The notes under the pieces were generated by a model. It had not been told where the DNA came from, made no database searches, and was given only the letters and a program-made list of their open reading frames with translations. 64,000 bases of DNA from Candidatus Sulfotelmatobacter sp. (GTDB lineage: Bacteria; Vulcanimicrobiota; Vulcanimicrobiia; Vulcanimicrobiales; Vulcanimicrobiaceae), in NCBI GenBank assembly GCA_035504415.1, contig DATJRY010000020.1:1-64000 (forward strand). Direction: 5' to 3'. The stretch's first letter is position 1, and every line of letters begins with the position of its first letter. Position numbers and translations under genes: made by a program. Shown here in pieces: positions 48,609-57,469 of the stretch.

Positions 48609-50300
48609 ATGAATATCGCAGAGCGGCCGGCGACGAACGACCGCATTCATACCGTCATCTTGGAGCCTCCGCGCCGTCGCCCGCGGATCTGGCTCGCTGC
48701 CGCGGCGGTGCTCTGCATCGTCGCGATCATCGCTACACTGTTCGTCGTGCGTTCGCGTGCGTCGGCGGTGAGCTACACGACCGTTCCGGCGCAGACGGGA
48801 TCTCTCGCGCAGACCGTCACCGCGACCGGCACGCTCAACCCGCAGAACACGATCAACGTCGGCACGCAGGTGTCCGGCACGATCAACACGATCCAAGCCG
48901 ACTACAACTCCCACGTGAAGAAGGGCCAAGTCCTGGCCACGATCGATCCGACGACCTTCAACGCGGCGTTGGCGCAGGCGCAAGCACAGCTGGCGCAGGC
49001 GCAAGCGAACGCGCAGGCCGCCGCGGCCACCGCCACCGGCGGCCCCTCGAGCGTCGCCGAGGCGTCGGCGCAGGCCGCCGCCGCGGCCGCGGCCAGCAAA
49101 GCCGCGCTCGCGACCGCCCAATCGGCCCAGGCCGGCATCGCCACCGCGCAGTCGACGGTGACCAAGGACCAGAGCGCGCTCACCCTCGCGCAGCAGACGT
49201 TGTCTCGCGACCGGCAGCTGCTGGCTCAGGGCTACGTCGCGCAGAACCAGGTCGACACCGATCAGACCAACTTCGTCGCCGCCCAGCAGACGCTCGACGC
49301 GGCCAAGCTCGCCGTGACGCAAGCGCAAGCTCAGACCGCCGCTGCACAAGCGCAGGCGGTTCAGGCCGGCGCGACGCAGCAGGCGCAGACGGCACAGACG
49401 GGCGTGAGCAGCGCGCAGGCGGCGAATCAGGCCGCCACCGCGCAGGCCGACATCGCGGCGATCGGGATCGATCGCGCGCAGGTGACGACCGCCGAGCAGA
49501 ACGTCAAGAACACGATCATCACCTCGCCGGTCGACGGCACGGTGATCGCGCGTGACGTCACGGTCGGGCAGACCGTCGCGGCCAGCCTGCAGACGCCAAC
49601 GCTGTTCTCGATCGCGCAGGACCTCTCGAAGATGGAGCTGGACCTCGCGGTCGGCGAGCCCGATATCGGGCACGTCGCGGCCGGGGACCCGGTCAGCTTC
49701 AGCGTCCTGGCGTTCCCCAACCGCACCTTCACCGGGACCGTCGAGCAGGTGCGTCAAGCGCCGACGACCGTCAACAACGTCGTGACCTACACCGTCGTGG
49801 TGCTGGTCGGCAACACGGACGGCTCGCTGCTCCCGGGCATGACGGCCAACGCGACGATCCAAGTCGCGCACGTCGACAACGCCACCATCGTCCCGCTGGC
49901 CGCACTCAGCTTCCAGCCGCCGAGCGGCGCGTTCGGCAGCCATCACGCACGTCGTCCGCAGGGTGCGAGCGCACCGGCCGGTGCCGCCAAGTCGACGGCG
50001 CATGCGTCGAGCAGCTCTCCGTGGGGCGCGACGCAGACGGTGAGCAGCGGCGCGGTGACGCCGGGCTCGACCGGACGCGTGTTCGTCCTGAGCGGCAAGA
50101 CGCTGCGGCCGGTTCCGGTCCACGTCGGACTCGTCAGCGCGACGCAGGCGACGGTTACGCCGCTGCGCGGGACCCTCGCGGCCGGTGACGCGATCGTCAC
50201 CGCCGACACCGGCGGCGCGCGGGCGACGCACGCCGCAGCCGGCAATCCGCTGGCCGGTGGTCAGGGCGGCGGTGGCCGGATGCTCGGAGGTGTGCGATGA
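48609..50300 (+). CDS. macA: MacA-like HlyD-family periplasmic adaptor
   Basis: A 563-residue membrane-fusion protein: short cytoplasmic N-terminus, one membrane segment (IWLAAAAVLCIVAIIATLFVV, residues about 28-48), lipoyl half (VTATGTLNPQNTINVGTQVSG), a very long Ala/Gln-rich alpha-hairpin (residues about 105-290; AQAQLAQAQANAQAA-type heptads), second lipoyl half (TIITSPVDGTVIARDVTVGQTV) and beta-barrel. A Gly/Ser/Ala-rich insert (residues about 440-490) interrupts the membrane-proximal domain. It should link the MacB pump to an outer-membrane channel, again supporting a diderm cell. Its stop overlaps macB-ATPase start. Confidence 0.88.
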   Translation: MNIAERPATNDRIHTVILEPPRRRPRIWLAAAAVLCIVAIIATLFVVRSRASAVSYTTVPAQTGSLAQTVTATGTLNPQNTINVGTQVSGTINTIQADYNSHVKKGQVLATIDPTTFNAALAQAQAQLAQAQANAQAAAATATGGPSSVAEASAQAAAAAAASKAALATAQSAQAGIATAQSTVTKDQSALTLAQQTLSRDRQLLAQGYVAQNQVDTDQTNFVAAQQTLDAAKLAVTQAQAQTAAAQAQAVQAGATQQAQTAQTGVSSAQAANQAATAQADIAAIGIDRAQVTTAEQNVKNTIITSPVDGTVIARDVTVGQTVAASLQTPTLFSIAQDLSKMELDLAVGEPDIGHVAAGDPVSFSVLAFPNRTFTGTVEQVRQAPTTVNNVVTYTVVVLVGNTDGSLLPGMTANATIQVAHVDNATIVPLAALSFQPPSGAFGSHHARRPQGASAPAGAAKSTAHASSSSPWGATQTVSSGAVTPGSTGRVFVLSGKTLRPVPVHVGLVSATQATVTPLRGTLAAGDAIVTADTGGARATHAAAGNPLAGGQGGGGRMLGGVR

Positions 50301-51003
50301 CACCGGTCGTCCAAGTGCGCGCTCTGCGCAAGGTCTATCCGCTCGACGGCGGCGACGACGTCGTCGCCCTGCGCGGGGTGGACCTCGACATCCATGACGG
50401 CGAGTTCCTCGCCGTCATGGGGCCCTCGGGCTCGGGCAAGTCGACGTTCATGCACATCGTCGGCCTGCTCGACCAGCCGACGTCCGGTTCGTACACCTTC
50501 GCCGGTCACGAGCTGACCTCGCTGGGCAAGGACCAGCTCGCCGACCTGCGCTCGCGGGCGCTGGGGTTCGTCTTCCAGGCGTACAATCTGCTGCCGCGCA
50601 CGACGGCGGTCGAGAACGTCGAGCTGCCGATGATCTACGCCGGCGTCTCGGCGAGCGAACGCCGCGAGAAGGCGATGGCGGCGCTCGACGCGGTCGGGCT
50701 CGCCAAGTACGCGCATCATCAGCCCAATCAGCTCTCCGGCGGTCAGCAGCAGCGCGTCGCCATCGCGCGCTCGATCGTCAACCAACCACAATTGATCCTG
50801 GCCGACGAGCCGACCGGCGCGCTCGACACCGCGTCCTCCGAGGACGTGATGGCGCTCTTCCGGCGGCTCAACGAGGAACGCGGCATCACCGTCATGCTCG
50901 TCACGCACGAGCCCGACGTCGCCGCGCACGCGCGCCGGCTGGTCACGTTTCGCGACGGCGTCATCGTCTCCGATGCGCCGACCGCGAAGGAGGTCGTGCT
51001 GGC

Positions 51004-51007
<4 letters not shown>
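50297..51007 (+). CDS. MacB-type ABC transporter ATP-binding protein
   Basis: A 236-residue ATPase of the LolD/MacB group: Walker A GPSGSGKST (residues about 39-47), VFQAYNLLPRTTAVENVELP, signature LSGGQQQRVAIARSIV, Walker B LILADEPTGALDT and MLVTHEPDVAAHARR. ATG 50297 overlaps the adaptor stop; its own stop overlaps the permease ATG. It powers mechanotransmission in the MacB permease. Confidence 0.92.
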
Positions 51008-52224
<1,217 letters not shown>

Positions 52225-52234
52225 CGCGCGAAGA

Positions 52235-52266
52235 GGGAGCGCGTCGCCTGACGGCGGCGCGCTCCC
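52235..52266 (+). terminator. Hairpin terminator after macB
   Basis: GGGAGCGCG (52235-52243) pairs perfectly with CGCGCTCCC (52258-52266). After one T-G wobble a CGCC/GGCG stem closes a TGAC loop (52249-52252). It begins 11 bases after the macB stop. No U-tract follows, so rho-independent function is likely but not certain. The rest of the 216-base gap to 52441 shows no further feature I can support. Confidence 0.6.
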
Positions 52267-52440
52267 CAGACGCTAGCGTCCCTTACCACTGCATCGGTGC
52301 GCGGTCGCAGGGACTTGAGAGCTCGATTGTGCGCTGCGAAGCGGGTCACAGATCGAGCTGCCGCCACCCGTGCCGGCAGGTGCCAGGCAAGGGCCTTCAT
52401 CGTTATCCGGCGCCGTCGAATGGGGACGTTGCCGGACACG

Positions 52441-53178
52441 ATGAGCAGGACGAGTACGCAGAAGACGGCAGCCGGCGCCCTCTTGGCGCTGGCGCTGGGG
52501 GTCCTCCCGGCGCTCGCGATCGCGCAGGGAACGGGCGCCGGCGGGGGCACGAGCGGCGGTGCAGGCACGAGCGGCGGCACGAGCGCCGGTGCCAACGGAA
52601 CCGGGGGCGCCAACGGCAGCGCGGCCGGCACGAACGGCGGCACGACCGGGACGACGAGCACGACCAACGGGTCGACGGGGACGAACGGCGTCTCGACCGA
52701 CACGACCGGCTCGACCAACGCGACCGGCAACAACGGCACGACGAACGCCAACGGCACGTCGACCGACACCACGACCAACGCGAACGGCACCAACGCCAAC
52801 GGGACCGGCGGCACGACCAATGCGGCGGGTGGCGGGAACGACAACGGCACCGGCACGGGCTCGACCAACGCCAACGGCGGTACCGGCGGCGGCAACGGCA
52901 GCGCGAACGGCGGCAGCGCCGGTCAGGACACGAAGACGACCGACAACACCTCGTCGAGCGGCGAAGGCGGCGGCTGGGGCCTGATCGGTCTGCTCGGCCT
53001 ACTGGGCCTGATCGGGCTGCGCCCGAAGCGCGCGACGACCACGACCGTCGCGACCAAGCCGCCGGTGACGGCCGCGCCGATGACCGATCCGCTGACCGGC
53101 AAGACGATCGCCGTCGTCAAGGAAGAGACGGTCGTCGAGCCGGTCGTCAGCGAAGTCGGCGTGGGCGACGAAGGTTAA
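52441..53178 (+). CDS. Low-complexity exported protein with WGxxG-type membrane segment
   Basis: A 245-residue protein. It has a signal peptide (residues about 8-29, ending AIAQG), a 130-residue tract of Gly, Thr, Asn, Ser and Ala (GTNGGTTGTTSTTNGS-like) and then GGWGLIGLLGLLGLIGLRPKR, which closely matches the WGxxGxxG C-terminal membrane-anchoring segment. In typical examples the protein ends there; here a further 50 residues follow (PPVTAAPMTDPLTGKTIAVV). ATG 52441 is the likely start; ATG 52420 is possible. Convergent, 4-base overlap with the dioxygenase gene. Probably surface-anchored, role unknown. Confidence 0.65.
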   Translation: MSRTSTQKTAAGALLALALGVLPALAIAQGTGAGGGTSGGAGTSGGTSAGANGTGGANGSAAGTNGGTTGTTSTTNGSTGTNGVSTDTTGSTNATGNNGTTNANGTSTDTTTNANGTNANGTGGTTNAAGGGNDNGTGTGSTNANGGTGGGNGSANGGSAGQDTKTTDNTSSSGEGGGWGLIGLLGLLGLIGLRPKRATTTTVATKPPVTAAPMTDPLTGKTIAVVKEETVVEPVVSEVGVGDEG

Positions 53179-54035
53179 CGGAACCAGAAGTTCGACTGAC
53201 CGGTTCCGATCGCGGCCTCGTAGCGGCCGAACTGCTGGCCCGGCGTGTTCCACGCCGGGCCGCCGTGCGCTCCGGCCAGCACGAGATAGTGCGCGAAGCG
53301 CCCCTCGGGCGAGCACGTCCGGCGGAACTCGTCGGCGTGCGCCAGCACGGCGGCGTGATCGCCGGCGCGCCACCAATCCATGATCCGCTCGTCCCATGCG
53401 CGCAGCGCCGGGTCGCTGATGTCGCGCGGATCGGCGCTGGCGCGCTCGCGGATCGTGGCCAGCGGCCAGAACCGGTGCGACATCCCGCCCGAGGCGATCA
53501 GCAGCACGCGCCGTCCGGTCCGCGTGGCGGCGGCCGCGATCGCCTCACCCAAACGCAGGTTCGGCTCGACCTCGGCGGTGTCGCAGACGGAGATCGGCAG
53601 GACGCGCTGCTTGGCCGGGCCCGGGTTGTAGTAGTGCATCGGGTTGAGCGTCCCGTAGTGCACCGGCAGGCCGCGGTGCGCGGCCGCCTCGGCCGGCACG
53701 CCGCGCTCGCGCGCCTCCGCCGCGATCGCGGCGGCCAGCTCGGGATCGCCCGGATAGTCGTAGGCGTACTCGTGGATCATCCACGGGATCTCGTCCGAGG
53801 TGTAGATGCCCGCGTGCCGTTCGTGCGCGTTGAGGACGAACTCGAGCGTCGTGTGCCAGTGGGTGTCGATCAGCACGAACGTGTCGAACTCGAGCGCCGC
53901 GATGCGCTCGCGGTGAATCTGCGCGAGCGCGTCGTAGAACGTCGTGATGTTGTCGCGCATATACTCGCGCCGCGCCTGCTGGTCGAGGATCATCAGGCGC
54001 GGGACGTGCGTCGAGAACAGGCCGGCGGCGATCAC
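53175..54035 (-). CDS. hpaD: Class III extradiol ring-cleavage dioxygenase, HpaD-like
   Basis: A 286-residue LigB-superfamily enzyme closely following HpaD (3,4-dihydroxyphenylacetate 2,3-dioxygenase): metal His in FSTHVPRL (His10), second His in LIDTHWHTTLEFVL (about 59-61), GIYTSDEIPWMIHEYAYDYPG, VHYGTLNPMHYYNPG, active-site SGGMSHRFWPL, and the ending GTGQSNFWFR. It would cleave a catechol ring with Fe(II) or Mn(II). GTG 54035 overlaps the di-iron gene stop. It is last in a four-gene operon; the substrate is inferred from the family. Confidence 0.88.
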   Translation of the reverse strand: MIAAGLFSTHVPRLMILDQQARREYMRDNITTFYDALAQIHRERIAALEFDTFVLIDTHWHTTLEFVLNAHERHAGIYTSDEIPWMIHEYAYDYPGDPELAAAIAAEARERGVPAEAAAHRGLPVHYGTLNPMHYYNPGPAKQRVLPISVCDTAEVEPNLRLGEAIAAAATRTGRRVLLIASGGMSHRFWPLATIRERASADPRDISDPALRAWDERIMDWWRAGDHAAVLAHADEFRRTCSPEGRFAHYLVLAGAHGGPAWNTPGQQFGRYEAAIGTGQSNFWFR

Positions 54036-54919
54036 GCGACGATGGCGGCTCGGCTGTCCTCCGGCGTCCAGCCGTCGGGGCCGGCGTAGCGCATCGGCGG
54101 CAGGTTGGGGATCTTCGAGCGGAAGATCAGGTACTGGCGAAAACCATCGAGCTCGAACTGCCGCTTGTCGGCGATCATGCCGGCCTCGTAGAGTGAGTTG
54201 GCGATGGCGGAGTCGCGGCCGAGCTTGCGGATCGTGATCGGCAGCAGCTTCTCTTCGAGGTCGAGGATGCGGAAGGCGGCCTCTTCGGGGTCGGGCGACG
54301 CGTCGATCGCCTCTTTGACGATCTTCAGCCCGGTCCCGATGTGCCGCACCTCGTCGTGCATGACGTACTCGTAGGTCACCGCGGTCGCCAGGTCGCCGTA
54401 GCGTTTGGCCAGGTCGATGATCGAGTTGAAGAGCACGTGCGCCGAGTACGACTCGAGCGTGCAGACCTGGCCGTAGACGATCTCGACGAAGGTCGGCAGC
54501 CCGTTGACGAAGCGGAACAGCTCGGTCTGCTCGTAGGGAACGTCGAGCGAGTCGGCCAGATCGAGGTCGCGCACGCGACGCCACTCGATCTGGGTGTGCC
54601 GCACCTCGTCGAGCGCGTGCGTCGCGTAGAAGTACTGGATCGTCGGCCGGTTGGTCTTGGTGATGATCTGCGCGACTTGGCTGGTCGTCTGCGCCTCGCC
54701 CCAGCAGGTCGTCAGCATGATCGGCTTCATCGCCGCCTTGTACTCGCGGGAGAGCTCCGGATCGTGCGTCTTGTGCGTGCGATACTTTTCGAGCAGCGCC
54801 TTGGTGTCGCGGTACTGGTGCTCGATGTATTCTTCGTACGACTCGAGCGTGCCGAAGGTCTGCAGCTCCGCGTCGGGGACGTGCTTGGGGATGACGCTGA
54901 CGGAGTTCACGAATGACAT
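54032..54919 (-). CDS. Short di-iron oxygenase-like protein (bacterial multicomponent monooxygenase hydroxylase superfamily)
   Basis: A 295-residue helical protein with four Glu and two His at di-iron positions: Glu in MLTTCWGEAQTTSQ (residues about 69-82), DEVRHTQIEW (about 104-113), Glu in LPTFVEIVYGQVCTLESY, and YVMHDEVRHIGTGL (about 188-201). The two D-E-x-R-H boxes match the alpha-subunit of toluene, phenol and methane monooxygenases, but those have about 500 residues, and no beta subunit or reductase is adjacent. It may hydroxylate an aromatic ring before HpaD acts (inference). A two-hairpin element lies between it and the upstream dehydrogenase gene. Confidence 0.72.
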   Translation of the reverse strand: MSFVNSVSVIPKHVPDAELQTFGTLESYEEYIEHQYRDTKALLEKYRTHKTHDPELSREYKAAMKPIMLTTCWGEAQTTSQVAQIITKTNRPTIQYFYATHALDEVRHTQIEWRRVRDLDLADSLDVPYEQTELFRFVNGLPTFVEIVYGQVCTLESYSAHVLFNSIIDLAKRYGDLATAVTYEYVMHDEVRHIGTGLKIVKEAIDASPDPEEAAFRILDLEEKLLPITIRKLGRDSAIANSLYEAGMIADKRQFELDGFRQYLIFRSKIPNLPPMRYAGPDGWTPEDSRAAIVA

Positions 54920-54933
54920 GACGTTCCTCTTCA

Positions 54934-54983
54934 GGCGGCTCGGGCGAAGCCCGAACGCGAAGGCTTCCGCGAAGCGGAAGCCA
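54934..54983 (-). repeat. Two-hairpin intergenic element, copy B
   Basis: Read on the minus strand, after the dehydrogenase stop (TAG, 54986-54984) comes hairpin 1, GGCTTCCGC/GCGGAAGCC with a TTC loop (54982-54962), then a core at 54960-54934 identical over 27 bases to 14907-14933 and containing the same TCGGGC-TTC-GCCCGA hairpin. It ends just before the di-iron gene's ribosome binding site. Hairpin 1 differs in sequence from copy A at several positions, but each change is paired by a matching change on the other arm. Confidence 0.85.
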
Positions 54984-56465
54984 CTAGTAGGCGATGCACA
55001 CGAGCTTGGGCTCGGTGAAGAAGTCCAGCGACCAGCGGCCGCCCTCGCGGCCCAGGCCGCTCATCCCGACGCCGCCGAACGGCTGGCGCAAGTCGCGCAA
55101 GAAGTAGCCGTTGACCCAGCACATCCCGGCGCGCACGCGCTCGGCGAAGCGCAGGCCGCTCCCGACGTCGCGCGTCCAGATGTAGGAGGAGAGGCCGAAG
55201 CGCGTCGCGTTCGCGCGCTCGACCACCTCGTCGAGCGATGCGAACCGGAAGATCGACTGGACGGGACCGAAGACCTCTTCGCGCGCGATCGTCTGCGTCT
55301 CGTCGCGCGGCGCGTAGATCGTCGGCGAGTAGTAGTTGCCGGCCGCGAGCGCGGCGCTGCCCGGCCGCGCGCCGCGCAGCAGTGCCTCGACGCCCTCGGC
55401 GTCGGCCTGCGCGCAGAAGGCCTCGACCCGTTCGCGGTGCTGCGGCGTGATCAGCGGCCCCAAGTCGCTCTCGCGCGACTGCGGATCGCCGACGCGCAGC
55501 GCGCGCACCGCCGCCAGATAGCGCTCGACGAAGCGGTCGTAGATCCCGCTCTGCACGTAGAGGCGCGTGCCGGCCAAACAGACCTGCCCGCTGTGGCGGA
55601 ACATCGCCAGCACGCTGCCCTCGACCGCCAGCTCGAGGTCGGCGTCGTCGCAGACGACGTTGGCCGACTTGCCGCCCAGCTCCAACGTCACTTTCTTGAG
55701 CGTCGCGGCGGCGGCCAGGTTGATCGCCTTGCCGGTCGGCTCGCTGCCGGTGAACGCGACCGCGTCGACGCGCGAATCGGCGACCAGCGGCGCGCCGGCA
55801 CCCGGCCCGAAGCCGGTCACCACGTTGACGACGCCGTCGGGGACGCCGGCCCGCGAGCACAGCTCGGCCAGCTTGAGCGTCGAGAGCGGAGTGAGCTCCG
55901 AGGGCTTGAGCACGCAGGTGTTGCCGGCTGCGATCGCCGGCGCGATCTTCCACGTCGCCTGCATCAGCGGCGAGTTCCACGGCGTGAGCAGCGCGCAGAC
56001 GCCGACCGGCTCTTCGCGCACGATCGAGGCGATCTCGCGCTGCGCGCCCAGGAACGGCTTGCGGTCGAAGAACGCCGCTTGTTCGCGGTGCTCGATCGCG
56101 CCGGCGAAGAACGCGCAGTTGTCGGCCGCGCGCGGGACGTCGCGGTCGGCGGTCTCGCGGAACGGTTTGCCCGCGTCGCGCGATTCCAGCCGCGCCAGCT
56201 CCTCGCGCTGCTCGATCAGCAGCTCCGCCAGCCGGCGCAGCACCGTGGCGCGCTGCGCGATCGTCGTGCGCGGCCACGGTCCGTCGTCGAACGCGCGGCG
56301 CGCCGCGGCGACGGCGCGCTCGACGTCGGCGGCACCGCCGCTCGCGATGCGCGCGACGATCTCGCCGCTGGCCGGATCGCGATCGTCGTAGGTCGCGCCG
56401 TCGGCGGCGTCGACCGCGCGCCCGTCGATCCAGAGCTGCGCCGTCGGCACGTCGCTCGCGATCAT
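54984..56465 (-). CDS. hpaE: Aldehyde dehydrogenase, HpaE-like (hydroxymuconic semialdehyde dehydrogenase group)
   Basis: A 493-residue NAD-dependent aldehyde dehydrogenase: LTPWNSPLMQATWKIAPAI (N of the active site), FTGSEPTGKAI (cofactor loop), catalytic Glu in LELGGKSANVV and nucleophile Cys in FRHSGQVCLAGTRLYV, and EEVFGPVQSIFRF. The FRHSGQVC box and the neighbouring HpaD-type dioxygenase point to 5-carboxymethyl-2-hydroxymuconic semialdehyde or a related substrate. ATG 56465 overlaps the preceding lyase gene (ATGA). The specific substrate is inferred from context. Confidence 0.82.
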   Translation of the reverse strand: MIASDVPTAQLWIDGRAVDAADGATYDDRDPASGEIVARIASGGAADVERAVAAARRAFDDGPWPRTTIAQRATVLRRLAELLIEQREELARLESRDAGKPFRETADRDVPRAADNCAFFAGAIEHREQAAFFDRKPFLGAQREIASIVREEPVGVCALLTPWNSPLMQATWKIAPAIAAGNTCVLKPSELTPLSTLKLAELCSRAGVPDGVVNVVTGFGPGAGAPLVADSRVDAVAFTGSEPTGKAINLAAAATLKKVTLELGGKSANVVCDDADLELAVEGSVLAMFRHSGQVCLAGTRLYVQSGIYDRFVERYLAAVRALRVGDPQSRESDLGPLITPQHRERVEAFCAQADAEGVEALLRGARPGSAALAAGNYYSPTIYAPRDETQTIAREEVFGPVQSIFRFASLDEVVERANATRFGLSSYIWTRDVGSGLRFAERVRAGMCWVNGYFLRDLRQPFGGVGMSGLGREGGRWSLDFFTEPKLVCIAY

Positions 56466-57415
56466 GACGTCGCGTGCACCGCGACGCGCTTCTCGGGCCG
56501 CATCGCGGGCACGACTTCGAGCAGCTCGGGCAGCCGCTTCGTGATGCGTTCCTCGGCGTCGTCGGGCGCGAGGTAGGGCGGGCGGGCCGGCCCCATCTCG
56601 ATCCCCGTCACCACGCTGGCCGTCACCTTGGTCATCCCCAGCGCGCCCAGCGCCGCTTCGCCGCCGCGCGGGAAGACGCGGTTGAGCCGGCGCTGGATCT
56701 CTTCGGCGAGCCGGACGTCGCCGTTGCGCCAGGCCTCGTCGATCGCGACGCAGGCCGGTACCGCGAAGACGTTGATCTGCCCGCCGTTCGAGCCCAACAG
56801 CCGGCCCGTCAGGTACGCGCGGAAGGTCTGCAGGTACAATGCGCGCCCGCTGAGCGCGTCGGCGACCGCTTCGAGGTGCTGCAACTCCGTCTCGACCTCT
56901 TTGACCGCGACGACGTTGTGCAGCTCGGCGACCTTTTGGAAGAAGGCCGGCGACATGTGGAACTTCGAGAGCGCCGGGTTGTGATACACCGTGACCGGGA
57001 TCAGCTCGGCCTCGGCGACGGCGCGGAAGTGCTCGTACGCCTCGCGCTCGCCGACCTTCCAGTAATACGGCGCGATCACCACGGCGCTGTCGTAGCCGAG
57101 CTCGGCGGCGAGCTTCGTCCACTTCATCGCTTGCAGCGTCGTCGCGCCCGAGGTCATCGCCGAGGCGCTCTTGCCCGGGTGCTTGCGCGCCTGGTCCACG
57201 ACGATCTCCAGCACCCGGCGGCGCTCGTCGTCCTCGAGGTGGAGGAACTCGCCGATCGAGCCGCTGGCGACGACGCCGGTCGCGCCGTGGGCGAAGCACC
57301 AGTCGATCTGCGCGCGCAGCGCGCCCTCGTCGAGGGCGTAGTTCGTGCGGTTCATCGGGGTGACGACCAGCCCGATGACGTCCTTGAGGGTGTCGCGGAA
57401 GCGTTCGACCTGCAT
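56462..57415 (-). CDS. Dihydrodipicolinate synthase/N-acetylneuraminate lyase family protein
   Basis: A 317-residue class I aldolase-fold enzyme: IGLVVTPMNRTNYALDEGAL, GVVASGSIGEFLHLEDDERRRVLE, catalytic Tyr in VTVYHNPALSKF and Schiff-base Lys in NVVAVKEVETE. The true DapA enzymes are about 290 residues and have GTTGE; here GSIGE is seen. Within an aromatic-degradation operon it may act as a hydratase-aldolase on a ring-cleavage product (as NahE does in the same superfamily), not in lysine synthesis. First gene of the operon; ATG 57415 follows a short GGGTG-CTA-CACCC hairpin. Confidence 0.82.
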   Translation of the reverse strand: MQVERFRDTLKDVIGLVVTPMNRTNYALDEGALRAQIDWCFAHGATGVVASGSIGEFLHLEDDERRRVLEIVVDQARKHPGKSASAMTSGATTLQAMKWTKLAAELGYDSAVVIAPYYWKVGEREAYEHFRAVAEAELIPVTVYHNPALSKFHMSPAFFQKVAELHNVVAVKEVETELQHLEAVADALSGRALYLQTFRAYLTGRLLGSNGGQINVFAVPACVAIDEAWRNGDVRLAEEIQRRLNRVFPRGGEAALGALGMTKVTASVVTGIEMGPARPPYLAPDDAEERITKRLPELLEVVPAMRPEKRVAVHATS

Positions 57416-57434
57416 GGCGGGTGCTACACCCCCA

Positions 57435-57461
57435 TGCGGCCCGGCTACCTGCCGGGCCGCA
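57435..57461 (-). terminator. Perfect 11-bp hairpin between the BNR gene and the lyase gene
   Basis: TGCGGCCCGGC (57435-57445) pairs with GCCGGGCCGCA (57451-57461) around a TACCT loop. It lies directly after the BNR-repeat gene's stop and before the lyase gene on the same strand. On the plus strand it is followed by ACGTTTT; on the minus strand there is no U-tract. It probably separates the two transcripts. Confidence 0.55.
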
Positions 57462-57469
57462 CGACGTTT

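Noticed and set aside
52561-52920. Possible CRISPR or tandem DNA repeat suggested by recurrent ACGAACGGC/ACCAACGGC words
   Set aside because: The words encode a Gly/Thr/Asn/Ala low-complexity stretch in a single frame, spacing is irregular and there are no spacers.
56462-57415. Lysine-biosynthesis dapA
   Set aside because: The Tyr and Lys of the superfamily are present, but the GTTGE loop is GSIGE and the gene is embedded in an aromatic-degradation operon, so a lysine role is unlikely.
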